Below, piece after piece: positions 1 through 7,801 of a stretch of DNA of 64,000 bases. The position numbers and the translations under genes are program-made. The stretch spans positions 186,001-250,000 of the forward strand of contig NZ_WEGH01000007.1 in the NCBI RefSeq assembly GCF_009604375.1. The letters are read 5' to 3'. Every line of letters starts with the position of its first letter. Within the stretch, counting starts at the first letter, position 1. The DNA is from Actinomadura macrotermitis (GTDB taxonomy: Bacteria > Actinomycetota > Actinomycetes > Streptosporangiales > Streptosporangiaceae). The notes beneath the pieces are model-generated. The model did not search any database, was not told the origin of the DNA, and worked only from the letters and a program-made list of their open reading frames with translations.

Positions 1-764
1 TGGGCGACGTTGGCGATCGCGCACGACAGGCGTTCCTGGGGGAGGCGCTCCATCATGTGGATGAAGCCGCGGTCCAGCTCGCCGATGACGTGGGAGTCGG
101 GGACGCGGACGTTGTCGAAGAACAGCTCGGAGGTGTCGGCCTCGGGCTGGCCGACCTTGTCCAGCTTGGTGCCGCGGGTGAAGCCCGGCATGCCGGCCTC
201 GACGCCGAACAGGGTGATGCCCTTGGCGCCGCGCTCGGGGGAGGTCTTGGCCGCGACGATGATCAGGTCGGCGTGGCCGCCGTTGGTGATGAAGGTCTTG
301 CCGCCGTTGATCACCCAGGCGTCGCCGTCGCGGACCGCGGTGGTCTTCAGCGCGGCCAGGTCCGAGCCGCCCGACGGCTCGGTCATCCCGATCGCGGTGA
401 TCAGCTCGCCGGTGCAGAAGCCCGGCAGCCACCTCTTCCTGGCCTCGTCGGTGGCCAGTTCCAGCAGGTAGGGCGCGCAGATGTCCACGTGGATGCTGAC
501 GATGGAGTTGTAGGCCGCCGCGACCCGGGCCAGCTCCTCGCCGATGACGGCGTTGAAGCGGAAGTCGCCGGCGTCCTGGCCGCCGTACTCCTCGGGCACC
601 TGCATGCCGAGCAGGCCCTGCCGGCCGGCCTCCAGCCAGACCTCGCGCCTGAGCATCCGCTCATTACGGATGTCCTCGTCCAAGGGCAGCAGGGTGCGCT
701 CGACGAAGGCCCGCACGGACTCGCGGAACAGTTCGTGGTCGGCGTCGTAGACGGTGCGGCGCAT
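1..764 (-). CDS. acyl-CoA dehydrogenase (3' end outside window)
   Basis: FAD-dependent acyl-CoA dehydrogenase, oxidising an acyl-CoA at C2-C3; the substrate cannot be told from sequence. Read on the minus strand, 254 residues are present and the frame is still open at the window edge. The N-terminal helical domain (RRTVYDADHELFRESVRAF) leads into the signature GMTEPSGGSD at about residues 126-135 and then VINGGKTFITNG, both typical of the family's middle beta domain. The ATG at 764-762 has a consensus AGGAGG 7 bases upstream, which fixes the start. It is divergent from the TetR gene at 830, with a palindrome between them, so that TetR probably represses it. The C-terminal catalytic helices lie outside the window. 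Confidence 0.93.
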   Translation of the reverse strand, partial: MRRTVYDADHELFRESVRAFVERTLLPLDEDIRNERMLRREVWLEAGRQGLLGMQVPEEYGGQDAGDFRFNAVIGEELARVAAAYNSIVSIHVDICAPYLLELATDEARKRWLPGFCTGELITAIGMTEPSGGSDLAALKTTAVRDGDAWVINGGKTFITNGGHADLIIVAAKTSPERGAKGITLFGVEAGMPGFTRGTKLDKVGQPEADTSELFFDNVRVPDSHVIGELDRGFIHMMERLPQERLSCAIANVA

Positions 765-804
765 GTGCTTCCTCCTGGTCCGGCGTGGCTCGCCGGACAG
801 TGTA

Positions 805-820
805 CTGAGCGATCGCTTAG
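805..820. promoter_or_regulatory. palindromic operator between divergent acyl-CoA dehydrogenase and TetR genes
   Basis: CTGAGCGATCGCTTAG is an inverted repeat with a single mismatched pair, centred at 812/813. It overlaps a -10-like TAGAGT (818-823) for the TetR gene, which lies 6 bases before its GTG. It also abuts a TACACT (799-804 on the minus strand) for the dehydrogenase. Both promoters could therefore be shut by one bound TetR dimer. Binding by the adjacent TetR is inferred. Confidence 0.65.
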
Positions 821-829
821 AGTCGGCGG

Positions 830-1441
830 GTGACCTCCGACGAAGCGATGTGGGCCGGTGTCGTCCCCGACGCCTCCCGGCGCCTGCTGATCGCCGCCGT
901 GGACTCGTTCGCCGAGCTCGGCTACCACGGCACCTCGACGCGGCAGATCGCGGCGGGGGCCGGGATGAGCGCCGGGGCCCTGTACGTCCACTACCGGACC
1001 AAGGCCGATCTGCTGTACCGGATCGCGGAGCTCGTCCATGAATCGGTGCTGGCCGCGCTGCGCGACGCGCTCGCGGACGTGCACGGGCCCACGGCGCGCG
1101 TGCGGGCCCTGATGTACGCCTTCGCCTGCTGGCACGCCCGCCACCACCGGGCCGCCCGCGTCATCCAGAACGAGCTCGGCGCGCTGGAGGCCGGGCCGGC
1201 GCGGACGATCGCCGGGATGCGCCGCCGGGTGCGGGCGGTGCTGCACGAGGAGATCCAGGCGGGCGTCGCCGCCGGGGTGTTCGACGTCGCCGACGTGGCG
1301 GGCACGGGCCGCGCGCTGGCCTCGCTCGCCATCGACGTGTGCCGCTGGTACCGGCCCGAGGGCGCGGCCTCGCCGGAGGAGATCGGCGCCCTGTACGCGC
1401 ACCTGGCGGTCCGGATGCTGCGGCCCGGCCGGGACGGCTAG
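830..1441 (+). CDS. TetR-family transcriptional regulator
   Basis: DNA-binding repressor of the TetR family, 203 residues, a normal length. The N-terminal helix-turn-helix (TSTRQIAAGAGMSAGALYVHY) lies at about residues 36-56, followed by a ligand/dimer domain with no recognisable specificity. The GTG at 830 lies 6 bases after a TAGAGT -10-like box, with no Shine-Dalgarno, so the message is probably leaderless; an in-frame ATG at 848 is the alternative start. Its position opposite an acyl-CoA dehydrogenase, with a shared palindrome, suggests it senses an acyl-CoA and controls fatty-acid or branched-acid oxidation. That role is inference. Confidence 0.9.
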   Translation: MTSDEAMWAGVVPDASRRLLIAAVDSFAELGYHGTSTRQIAAGAGMSAGALYVHYRTKADLLYRIAELVHESVLAALRDALADVHGPTARVRALMYAFACWHARHHRAARVIQNELGALEAGPARTIAGMRRRVRAVLHEEIQAGVAAGVFDVADVAGTGRALASLAIDVCRWYRPEGAASPEEIGALYAHLAVRMLRPGRDG

Positions 1442-1442
1442 C

Positions 1443-2303
1443 TCAGTCCCACCAGAACGACCAGCTGGTGCGGCCGCGGATCTCCTCGGCGTACCCGGCG
1501 AGGGTGCCGGGCCCCTGGAACAGGATGTCGGGGCAGAACGCCCAGTGCTCGGCGGCGACCTGCAGGGCGTGCCGGGTGGTGACCGGCGGCCCGGCCACGC
1601 TGAGCTCCAGGGTGTTGAAGCCGAGGCCGACGACGCGGGCGCCGAACCGCTCCTCCCAGCCGCGCAGCACCGCCGACAGCGGCGCGGTCCACTCGTTGTG
1701 GTTCAGCGCGCCCTGCCAGCCGACGGCGGCGAGGACGTCGGCGCTGCGCTCCACCGCGACGAGCCCGAGCGACATGCCGCGCCCGGCGAGCGCGCGGGCG
1801 TGCCGGTCGGCGACCACGCCGGGGTCCTCCAGCGCCATGCCGCGCGGCGCCGGGCCGGGGCACTGCAGCCCGAACGGCGCCAGGTCCTCGGCGTCCTCGT
1901 CGGCGACCTGCTCGGCCCAGTCGCTCCACACCTCGGACATGAACGCGATGGGCGCGTAGTTGCCGATCTCGGAGACCGGCTCGGGGGCGACCTGCCCGGC
2001 GGCCCAGGGCTGGTCGGACTCGTCGAGCAGCAGCGGCCAGAGGCCCGAGCGCTCGTGCTCGGCCCGCAGCCGCGCCCACAGCTCGCCCGGGACCGGGTCG
2101 TCGCTCACCCAGAACGCCGGGCGCAGGGTCAGCTGGCGCTGCGGATAGCCCGGATCCGGCCAGACGACGTCACCCGCGGGCAGCGGCACCGACAGCGTCC
2201 GCGGGACGGAGGCGTCGGCGAACAGCTGCGGCAGGTTGCCCGGCAGGTGCTGCCGGAGATCCAGGTCATCCATTTCACGCCGTTCCGGTACAGAGCATGC
2301 CAA
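1443..2303 (-). CDS. DUF4253 domain protein
   Basis: Cytoplasmic protein of unknown function, about 280 residues. The C-terminal half (from NHNEWTAPLSAVLRGWEERFG through VVGLGFNTLELSVAGPP and AAEHWAFCPD to the WSFWWD end) looks like the DUF4253 family, found in actinomycetes and some toxin-immunity neighbourhoods. There is no signal peptide or membrane segment. The longest frame starts at 2303, but the ATG at 2273 gives a protein starting MDDLDLRQHL and is equally likely; neither has a strong ribosome site. It stands alone, convergent with the TetR gene only 1 base away. No immunity or toxin partner is visible nearby, so no role is assigned. Confidence 0.75.
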   Translation of the reverse strand: MACSVPERREMDDLDLRQHLPGNLPQLFADASVPRTLSVPLPAGDVVWPDPGYPQRQLTLRPAFWVSDDPVPGELWARLRAEHERSGLWPLLLDESDQPWAAGQVAPEPVSEIGNYAPIAFMSEVWSDWAEQVADEDAEDLAPFGLQCPGPAPRGMALEDPGVVADRHARALAGRGMSLGLVAVERSADVLAAVGWQGALNHNEWTAPLSAVLRGWEERFGARVVGLGFNTLELSVAGPPVTTRHALQVAAEHWAFCPDILFQGPGTLAGYAEEIRGRTSWSFWWD

Positions 2304-2620
2304 CAGGATCTTGGCACTCCGGGAATGTTAACGGCGTCCGGTGCGCCATGGGGACGGGCCGCCAGGATCCGGTCGAACCGGCAGGTCCGCCGCACCGGTT
2401 CCGGCCAGGTGACGGACATGATCACGATCTGGTAGCGACCGGCCGCACCGGCGGGGGCCGGCCGGGCGGCACGCGGCGGAGGGCGGCGGTGCCCGGCCGC
2501 CCCGGTTCCTTGAGGATCACGGGAGAACGCGCTCCTCCGGGGGCTTTTCCGGCTACCTGGGAAGGGTTTTCTGGTCTAGCCTGGCCCCAATCAAGGCGGC
2601 CTGGCTTAAGGAACGGCGAA
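2304..2620. other. intergenic region with hup promoter
   Basis: About 317 bases without a credible gene. The right end carries a -10-like TAGCCT (2577-2582) about 38 bases before the hup ATG, and a purine-rich GGAACGG just ahead of the start. I found no tRNA, repeat or convincing small ORF. Confidence 0.4.
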
Positions 2621-3118
2621 ATGAACAGAACCGAGTTGATCGAGGCCGTCGCGGCGCGCGCGGGAAGCGACCACGCGGCGGCGCGCCGCCATGTGGACGC
2701 GGTGTTCGAGGCCATCATGGAGAACGTGGCCGCGGGCGAGCGCGTGCTGGTGACCGGATTCGGCACCTTCGACCGCCAGTCCCGCCCGGCCCGCACCGCG
2801 CGCAACCCGCGCACCGGGCTGCCGATCGAGGTCCCGGCGGCCGAGGTCCCGCGCTTCCGCATCGGGCAGACCTTCAAGAACCGGGTCGCGCAGCAGAACG
2901 GCGCGGCCGCGGAAGAGGAGGCGCCGGAGGCGCCCGCGGAAATCGCCGGGTCGCCCGCCAAGCCCAAGAAGGGCAAGAAGAAGGCGGAGGCGAAGAAGCC
3001 CGAGAAGAAGTCCGAGAAGAAGGCGGCCAAGCCCGCGAAGGCAGTGGTTGAGAAGGCCGTGGAGAAGCCGGTCAAGAAGGCCGCCAAGGGCAAGGCGAAG
3101 AAGCCCGCCAAGAAGTAG
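2621..3118 (+). CDS. hup: HU-family nucleoid protein with lysine-rich C-terminal tail
   Basis: DNA-bending nucleoid protein. Residues 1-90 are a full HU domain (MNRTELIEAVAARAGS start, GFGTF and the RTARNPRTGLPIEVPA beta-arm that enters the minor groove). Residues 110-165 form a lysine/alanine/proline tail rich in KKxxK and PAKK units, like the histone-H1-like tail of mycobacterial HupB and streptomycete HupS. The tail is expected to add non-specific DNA binding and to be a target for acetylation. The length of 165 residues fits HupS better than the longer HupB. The start is the ATG after GAACGGCGAA. It is transcribed alone. Confidence 0.95.
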   Translation: MNRTELIEAVAARAGSDHAAARRHVDAVFEAIMENVAAGERVLVTGFGTFDRQSRPARTARNPRTGLPIEVPAAEVPRFRIGQTFKNRVAQQNGAAAEEEAPEAPAEIAGSPAKPKKGKKKAEAKKPEKKSEKKAAKPAKAVVEKAVEKPVKKAAKGKAKKPAKK

Positions 3119-3205
3119 GGGCGGGCCGCGGGCATAACACCGGGGGCATAGCCTGCGCGCCGAACGGTATTCGCCCGCCCCGGCGCGTCGGGCCAGGCTG
3201 CGGTC

Positions 3206-3337
3206 ATGGACGTGGACGACTGGCCGGGCAGGGACCTGTCCGATGAGGAACTGGACGTCGCCTACAACGTGCTGGATCTCGCCGACCCCGCGACGGACGT
3301 CAGCCGCGCTCTGCTGGATCTGATCCGCTCCCTGTGA
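3206..3337 (+). CDS. possible small acidic protein (43 aa)
   Basis: A 43-residue ORF, MDVDDWPGRDLSDEELDVAY onward, ending in LIRSL. It is acidic, free of low-complexity sequence and has a codon pattern like the neighbours, as many small actinomycete proteins do. The only weak ribosome-site candidate is GGCCAGG 8 bases upstream. The last 38 bases overlap the 3' end of the convergent LysR gene, which makes it doubtful. I do not recognise a family. It is reported because the composition looks like coding sequence. Confidence 0.35.
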   Translation: MDVDDWPGRDLSDEELDVAYNVLDLADPATDVSRALLDLIRSL

Positions 3338-4265
3338 CCAGCGCGCTGATCTCGGCGGCCTCGCGGCGCAGGTGCTGCAGCATCAGCCGGGCCGACGGGG
3401 TCAGCGCGCGCTGGTCGGGCAGGGTGACGCCGACCTGCCGGCGGACCGGTTCCAGCGCGACCGGCAGCGGCGCGATCGCGGCGTCGGTGCGGGCCACCAG
3501 CTCGGGCAGCGCGGCGATCATGTCGGTGTCGCAGACCAGCGAGCGGATGGTGAGGATCGAGGTGCACTCGACCAGGTCGGCCGGCAGCCCGAGGCCCGCC
3601 GACCGGAACAGCTGCTCCAGCTCGTGCCGCAGCGCGGTCTGCTCCAGCGGCAGCACCCACGGGTAGTCCATCAGGTCGGCCAGGGTGAGGCCGGCGCGCT
3701 CGCGCGCGGGGTGGCCGCGGCGCGCCACCAGCCGGACCGGTTCGCTGTACAGGGTGATCTGGCGCAGCCCGCGCACGTCCCCGATCGGGTTCAGCCGGCC
3801 GAGGATCAGGTCGATCTCGCCGTCCAGCAGCCGGGGCACCTGGGCGTCGAAGGCGGCCTCCTGGACGACCACGGTGATGCCGGGCCGGTCCCGCTTCAGC
3901 GCGGCGATCGCGCGCGGCAGCAGCACGTTCGAGCCGGCCAGCAGGGTGCCGATGGTGACGGTGCCGACCGCGGCGTCGGCCAGGCCGGTGATCCGCTCGC
4001 CGGCCCGGCGCAGCTCGGCCAGCACGGCGCGGGCGTGCTCGACGAACGCCTCGCCGAACAGCGTCGGCGTCATCCCGCGCGGCCCGCGGCTGAACAGCTC
4101 CACGCCGAGGATCTGCTCGACCTCGCGCAGGCTGCGCGTCACCGCGGGCTGGGCGAGGCGCAGGTGCTCGGCGGCGCGCAGCACGCTGCCCTGGTCGGCG
4201 ACGGCGACCACCAGCACCAGGTGCCGCAGCTTCAGCCGTCCGTTCAGCAGGTCGATGGCGCGCAT
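3300..4265 (-). CDS. LysR-type regulator of the 3-hydroxyanthranilate operon
   Basis: LysR-family transcription factor, 321 residues. The winged helix-turn-helix is at about residues 27-55 (GSVLRAAEHLRLAQPAVTRS), followed by a periplasmic-binding-fold inducer domain. It resembles the PcaQ/GbpR branch, which responds to aromatic or sugar-acid intermediates. It is divergent from the ten-gene catabolic operon beginning at 4377, and the 111-base gap holds an inverted repeat with LysR geometry. By analogy with NbaR of the Pseudomonas 2-nitrobenzoate (3-hydroxyanthranilate) cluster it should activate that operon in response to a pathway intermediate; the inducer is unknown. A GATAGT box about 8 bases before the ATG suggests a nearly leaderless message. 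Confidence 0.92.
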   Translation of the reverse strand: MRAIDLLNGRLKLRHLVLVVAVADQGSVLRAAEHLRLAQPAVTRSLREVEQILGVELFSRGPRGMTPTLFGEAFVEHARAVLAELRRAGERITGLADAAVGTVTIGTLLAGSNVLLPRAIAALKRDRPGITVVVQEAAFDAQVPRLLDGEIDLILGRLNPIGDVRGLRQITLYSEPVRLVARRGHPARERAGLTLADLMDYPWVLPLEQTALRHELEQLFRSAGLGLPADLVECTSILTIRSLVCDTDMIAALPELVARTDAAIAPLPVALEPVRRQVGVTLPDQRALTPSARLMLQHLRREAAEISALVTGSGSDPAERG

Positions 4266-4276
4266 GCCGATTTACT

Positions 4277-4302
4277 ATCACAAGCTGGTCATAGCTTGCG
4301 AT
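4277..4302. promoter_or_regulatory. inverted repeat, probable LysR operator
   Basis: ATCACAAGCT (4277-4286) and AGCTTGCGAT (4293-4302) form an inverted repeat with 9 of 10 pairs and a 6-base spacer. It lies between the divergent LysR gene and the catabolic operon. The position, 11 bases from the LysR start, suits autorepression plus activation of the rightward operon. Binding is inferred, not shown. Confidence 0.65.
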
Positions 4303-4376
4303 GTACTCGGTATTAGACAGGCATAGCTGCCGGGCGGATGATGTGCCTGTCGGAGAACGTCGAGAAGGGATCGCAG

Positions 4377-5822
4377 ATGGGGCGGAGAGTGCTCGCGCAC
4401 TACGTGGCCGGGACGTTCCGGCCGGGCGGGGACACCTTCCCCCTGATCGACCCCGCGGACGGTTCGGTGGCGGGCCGGGTCCCCGAGGCCACCCGCGAGA
4501 TCGTCGACGAGGCCGTCCGGGCTGCGCGCGGCGCCCTGGACGCCGGCTGGGGCGCCACCGGCGCCGAGGAGCGCGCGGCCCTGCTGCGCCGGATCGCCGA
4601 CGGCATCCAGGCCCGGTTCGAGGAGTTCGTCGACGCCGAGGTCGCCGACACCGGCAAGCCCCGCGAGCTCGCCGCGACCGTGGACATCCCGCGCGCCGTC
4701 GGCAACTTCCGCGCCTACGCCGACCTGCTGTACGCCCGCCCCGAGCGCGCCTACACCACGCGGATCCCCGGCTGGAGCGCCGGCACCGGGCAGGCGCTGA
4801 ACTACACCGTGCGCCGCCCGCTCGGCGTCGTGGCGATCATCTCGCCGTGGAACCTGCCGCTGCTGCTGCTCACCTGGAAGGTCGCCCCGGCGCTGGCGAG
4901 CGGCAACGCCGTGGTCGCCAAGCCCTCGGAGGAGACCCCCTCCACCGCGACGCTGCTCGCCGAGGTGATCCACGAGGCGGGGCTGCCCGCCGGCGCCTTC
5001 AACCTCGTGCACGGCCACGGCGCGGACGCCGCCGGCGCGTTCCTCACCGGCCACCCCGGCGTGGACGCGATCGCCTTCACCGGCGAGTCGGCCACGGGCG
5101 CGGCCATCATGCGGAGCGCCGCCGAGCACGTCACCCCCGTCTCGTTCGAGCTCGGCGGCAAGAACCCCGCGCTGGTGTTCGCCGACGCCGACTTCGAGGC
5201 CGCCGTGGACGGCACGGTCCGCTCCTCCTTCACCCACTCCGGCCAGATCTGCCTGTGCACCGAGCGGGTCTACGTGGAGCGCCCGATCTTCGAGGAGTTC
5301 GTCGCCGCGGTCGGCGAGCGGGCCCGCAAGCTCGACGGCTACGGGCCGATGATCTCGGCGGAGCACCGCGACAAGGTCCTGTCGTACTACCGCCTCGCGG
5401 TGGAGGAGGGCGCGACGGTCGTGGCGGGCGGCGGCGTCCCGGTCTTCGGCGACGACCGCGACTCCGGCTTCCACGTCGAGCCGACCGTCATCACCGGCCT
5501 GCCGCCCACCGCGCGCACCGTCCGCGAGGAGGTCTTCGGGCCGATCTGCCACATCGCGCCGTTCGACACCGAGGACGAGGCGGTCCGGCTCGCCAACGAC
5601 AGCCCCTACGGACTCGCCGCGACCGTGTGGACGCGCGACCTGTCGCGCGCGCACCGGGTCGCGCCGAAGATCGAGACGGGCATCGTCTGGGTGAACTGCT
5701 GGAACCTGCGCGACCTGCGCACCCCCTTCGGCGGCGTCAAGGCCTCCGGGATCGGCCGGGAGGGCGGGGAGTACTCCCTGGACTTCTTCTCCGAGCCCGT
5801 CAACGTGTGCATCCAGATCTGA
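4377..5822 (+). CDS. 2-aminomuconate 6-semialdehyde dehydrogenase (ALDH family)
   Basis: NAD-dependent aldehyde dehydrogenase, 481 residues, the usual size for the 2-hydroxymuconate/2-aminomuconate semialdehyde dehydrogenase clade. The nucleophile is Cys292 in SGQICLCTERVYVE and the general base Glu258 in FELGGKNPALVF. FTGESATG (234-241) is the cofactor-loop motif. In this operon it should oxidise 2-aminomuconate semialdehyde, the ACMS decarboxylase product, to 2-aminomuconate, like NbaE/AmnC. The ATG at 4377 is preferred because GAGAAGGGA lies just upstream; in-frame ATGs at 4338 and 4341 would add 12-13 residues. It is the first gene of the operon. Oxidation of 2-hydroxymuconate semialdehyde instead cannot be excluded from sequence. 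Confidence 0.88.
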   Translation: MGRRVLAHYVAGTFRPGGDTFPLIDPADGSVAGRVPEATREIVDEAVRAARGALDAGWGATGAEERAALLRRIADGIQARFEEFVDAEVADTGKPRELAATVDIPRAVGNFRAYADLLYARPERAYTTRIPGWSAGTGQALNYTVRRPLGVVAIISPWNLPLLLLTWKVAPALASGNAVVAKPSEETPSTATLLAEVIHEAGLPAGAFNLVHGHGADAAGAFLTGHPGVDAIAFTGESATGAAIMRSAAEHVTPVSFELGGKNPALVFADADFEAAVDGTVRSSFTHSGQICLCTERVYVERPIFEEFVAAVGERARKLDGYGPMISAEHRDKVLSYYRLAVEEGATVVAGGGVPVFGDDRDSGFHVEPTVITGLPPTARTVREEVFGPICHIAPFDTEDEAVRLANDSPYGLAATVWTRDLSRAHRVAPKIETGIVWVNCWNLRDLRTPFGGVKASGIGREGGEYSLDFFSEPVNVCIQI

Positions 5823-5832
5823 GAGCGGTGAC

Positions 5833-6630
5833 GTGACACAGACAGCGATTTCGACCATCGACCAGGCCGCGGACCGGCTGCTGGAGGCGCACGCCTCCGG
5901 TGTGCCGTGCGCGCCCGTCCGGGACCTGATCGGCTCGGCGGAGGAGGCCTACGCCGTCCAGGAGCGGCTCACCCGCGGCTGGATCGGCGCGGGCCGCCGG
6001 CTGGTCGGCCGCAAGATCGGCCTGACGTCGGCCGCGGTGCAAAAGCAGCTCGGCGTGGACAGCCCCGACTTCGGCATGCTGTTCGCCGACATGGCCGTCC
6101 CCGACGGCGCCGAGATCCCGGCCGGGGCCGTCATGCAGGCCAAGGCCGAGGCCGAGGTCGCCCTCGTGCTGGAGCACGACCTGACGCACGAGCGGCACAC
6201 CGTCGCCGACCTGATCCGCGCCACCGCGTTCGCGCTGCCCGCGATCGAGGTCGTCGGCAGCCGCATCCGCGACTGGGACATCACCCTCGCCGACACCGTC
6301 GCCGACAACGCCTCCTGCGGCATGTACGTGCTCGGCAACCGGCCCGTCCCGCTCGCCGGGGTGGACCTGCGCCTGTGCGGCATGGTCCTGGAGCGGCGCG
6401 GCGAGCAGGTGTCCACCGGCACCGGCGCGGCCTGCCTCGGGCACCCGCTGAACGCCGCGCTCTGGCTCGCCGACACCCTCGCCCGCGTCGGCCGCCCGCT
6501 GCGCGCCGGCGACACCGTCCTCACCGGCGCGCTCGGCCCGATGGTCGCCGCCGCGCCCGGCGACGTCCTGGAGGCCCGCATCGACGGCCTCGGCGACGTG
6601 CGCGTCGCGTTCGCCCAGGAGGAGAAGTGA
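5833..6630 (+). CDS. 2-oxopent-4-enoate hydratase family protein
   Basis: Member of the hydratase/decarboxylase (MhpD/DmpE/NbaH) family, 265 residues. It is expected to add water to 2-oxopent-4-enoate, giving 4-hydroxy-2-oxovalerate. Family marks are VGRKIGLTSAAVQKQLGVDSP, the metal-site AEAEVALVLEHD, and EVVGSRIRDWDITLADTVAD. The GTG at 5833 follows the dehydrogenase by 10 bases, and the stop overlaps the next start (GTGA). The next gene is a paralogue; I assign hydratase to this copy because the other matches 4-oxalocrotonate decarboxylase better (shorter, GVKMGFTSRAKMVQMGVDD). The two activities are hard to separate without alignment, so swapped roles remain possible. Confidence 0.82.
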   Translation: MTQTAISTIDQAADRLLEAHASGVPCAPVRDLIGSAEEAYAVQERLTRGWIGAGRRLVGRKIGLTSAAVQKQLGVDSPDFGMLFADMAVPDGAEIPAGAVMQAKAEAEVALVLEHDLTHERHTVADLIRATAFALPAIEVVGSRIRDWDITLADTVADNASCGMYVLGNRPVPLAGVDLRLCGMVLERRGEQVSTGTGAACLGHPLNAALWLADTLARVGRPLRAGDTVLTGALGPMVAAAPGDVLEARIDGLGDVRVAFAQEEK

Positions 6631-7376
6631 GCATCGACGTCAAGGCGGCCGCCGCCACCCTGGACCGCGCGGCCCGCGACATCACGGCGATCCCGCGGCT
6701 CACCGACGCCGAGCCGTTCGACGTCGCCGCCGCCTACAAGATCCAGCGCGCCGGGATCCGGCTGCGCACGGCGCGCGGCGAGCACATCGCCGGCGTCAAG
6801 ATGGGCTTCACCAGCCGCGCCAAGATGGTCCAGATGGGCGTCGACGACCTCATCTGGGGCCTGCTCACCGACGCCATGCTGATCGAGTCGGCCGTGGACA
6901 CGAGCGGGCTCATTCACCCGCGCATCGAGCCGGAGATCGCGTTCCTGATCGGCCGCGAGGTCCGCTCGGTCGCGGGCGTGGAGGCCGCGGTGGACGGCGT
7001 CGCGGTCGGCTACGAGGTGCTCGACTCGCGCTACCAGGACTTCAAGTTCACCCTGCCCGACGTGATCGCCGACAACGCCTCGGCGTCGGGCTTCGGCGTC
7101 GGCTCCTGGCACGCCCCGCGCGACATCGCCAACGTCGGCCTGCTCATGGAGATCGACGGCCGGACCGTCGCGACCGGCTCGTCGGCGGCCATCCTCGGCG
7201 ACCCCTACCGGTCGCTGCGCGCCGCCGCCCGCCTCGCCCTGGAGGCCGGGATCGCGCTGGAGCCGGGCATGGTCGTCCTCGCCGGTGCCGCCACCGCCGC
7301 GATCCCGCTGCCCGCCGGCGCGCACGTCCGCGTCACCGGTGCCGGCCTCGGCAGCGTGGAGGTGACGACGAAGTGA
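6627..7376 (+). CDS. 4-oxalocrotonate decarboxylase
   Basis: Decarboxylase of the same fold as the upstream hydratase, 249 residues. It is expected to convert 2-oxohex-3-enedioate (4-oxalocrotonate) to 2-oxopent-4-enoate with a divalent metal, as NbaG/DmpH do, often as a complex with the hydratase that channels the unstable product. Recognisable blocks are GVKMGFTSRAKMVQMGVDD, IEPEIAFLIGREV and EVLDSRYQDFKFTLPDVIAD. The GTG start overlaps the hydratase stop and has AGGAGG 4 bases upstream. The stop overlaps the following RidA gene, so translation of all three should be coupled. Confidence 0.85.
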   Translation: MSIDVKAAAATLDRAARDITAIPRLTDAEPFDVAAAYKIQRAGIRLRTARGEHIAGVKMGFTSRAKMVQMGVDDLIWGLLTDAMLIESAVDTSGLIHPRIEPEIAFLIGREVRSVAGVEAAVDGVAVGYEVLDSRYQDFKFTLPDVIADNASASGFGVGSWHAPRDIANVGLLMEIDGRTVATGSSAAILGDPYRSLRAAARLALEAGIALEPGMVVLAGAATAAIPLPAGAHVRVTGAGLGSVEVTTK

Positions 7377-7801
7377 ATGACGCAATCCTCGTGGCGGGCA
7401 AGGCCAAGCCGCGGGGCAGGTTCCCGCACGTGAAGCGGGCCGGGGACCTCGTCTTCGTCTCCGGCACCAGCTCCCGCCGCCCCGACGGCACCTTCGCCGG
7501 CGCGAGCGCCGACCCGATGGGCGTCACCGACCTCGACATCCGCGAGCAGACCCGCGCGGTCATCGAGAACATCGCCGACCTGCTGCGCGCCGCCGGCGGA
7601 GACCTGTCCGACGTCGTCAACGTGACCGCCTACCTGGTCAGCATGAACGACTTCGGCGGCTACAACGAGGTGTACGGCACCTACTTCGACGAGACCGGGC
7701 CGGCCCGCACCACGGTCGCGGTCCACCAGCTCCCGCACCCGCACCTGCTCGTCGAGATCTCCTGTGTGGCCCACATCCCTGTGAAGGAGGCCGGTTCATG
7801 A
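7373..7801 (+). CDS. RidA-family 2-aminomuconate deaminase
   Basis: RidA/YjgF-fold protein, 142 residues, expected to be a trimer. In 3-hydroxyanthranilate and 2-aminophenol pathways, members such as AmnD/NbaF hydrolyse 2-aminomuconate to 4-oxalocrotonate and ammonia. The gene lies between 4-oxalocrotonate decarboxylase and 3-hydroxyanthranilate dioxygenase, the expected context. Family motifs are LVFVSGTSSRRPDG near residue 30, NIADLLRAAGGDLSDVVNVT and the C-terminal HPHLLVEISCVA. GTG at 7373 overlaps the upstream stop, and its own TGA overlaps the ATG at 7798. A generic enamine-deaminase role is the alternative, but the position argues for the pathway step. Confidence 0.85.
   Translation: MNDAILVAGKAKPRGRFPHVKRAGDLVFVSGTSSRRPDGTFAGASADPMGVTDLDIREQTRAVIENIADLLRAAGGDLSDVVNVTAYLVSMNDFGGYNEVYGTYFDETGPARTTVAVHQLPHPHLLVEISCVAHIPVKEAGS

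Noticed and set aside
401..1402. Minus-strand open frame across the TetR gene and the start of the acyl-CoA dehydrogenase
   Set aside because: It is out of frame with the dehydrogenase and antisense to the TetR gene, whose helix-turn-helix is unambiguous.
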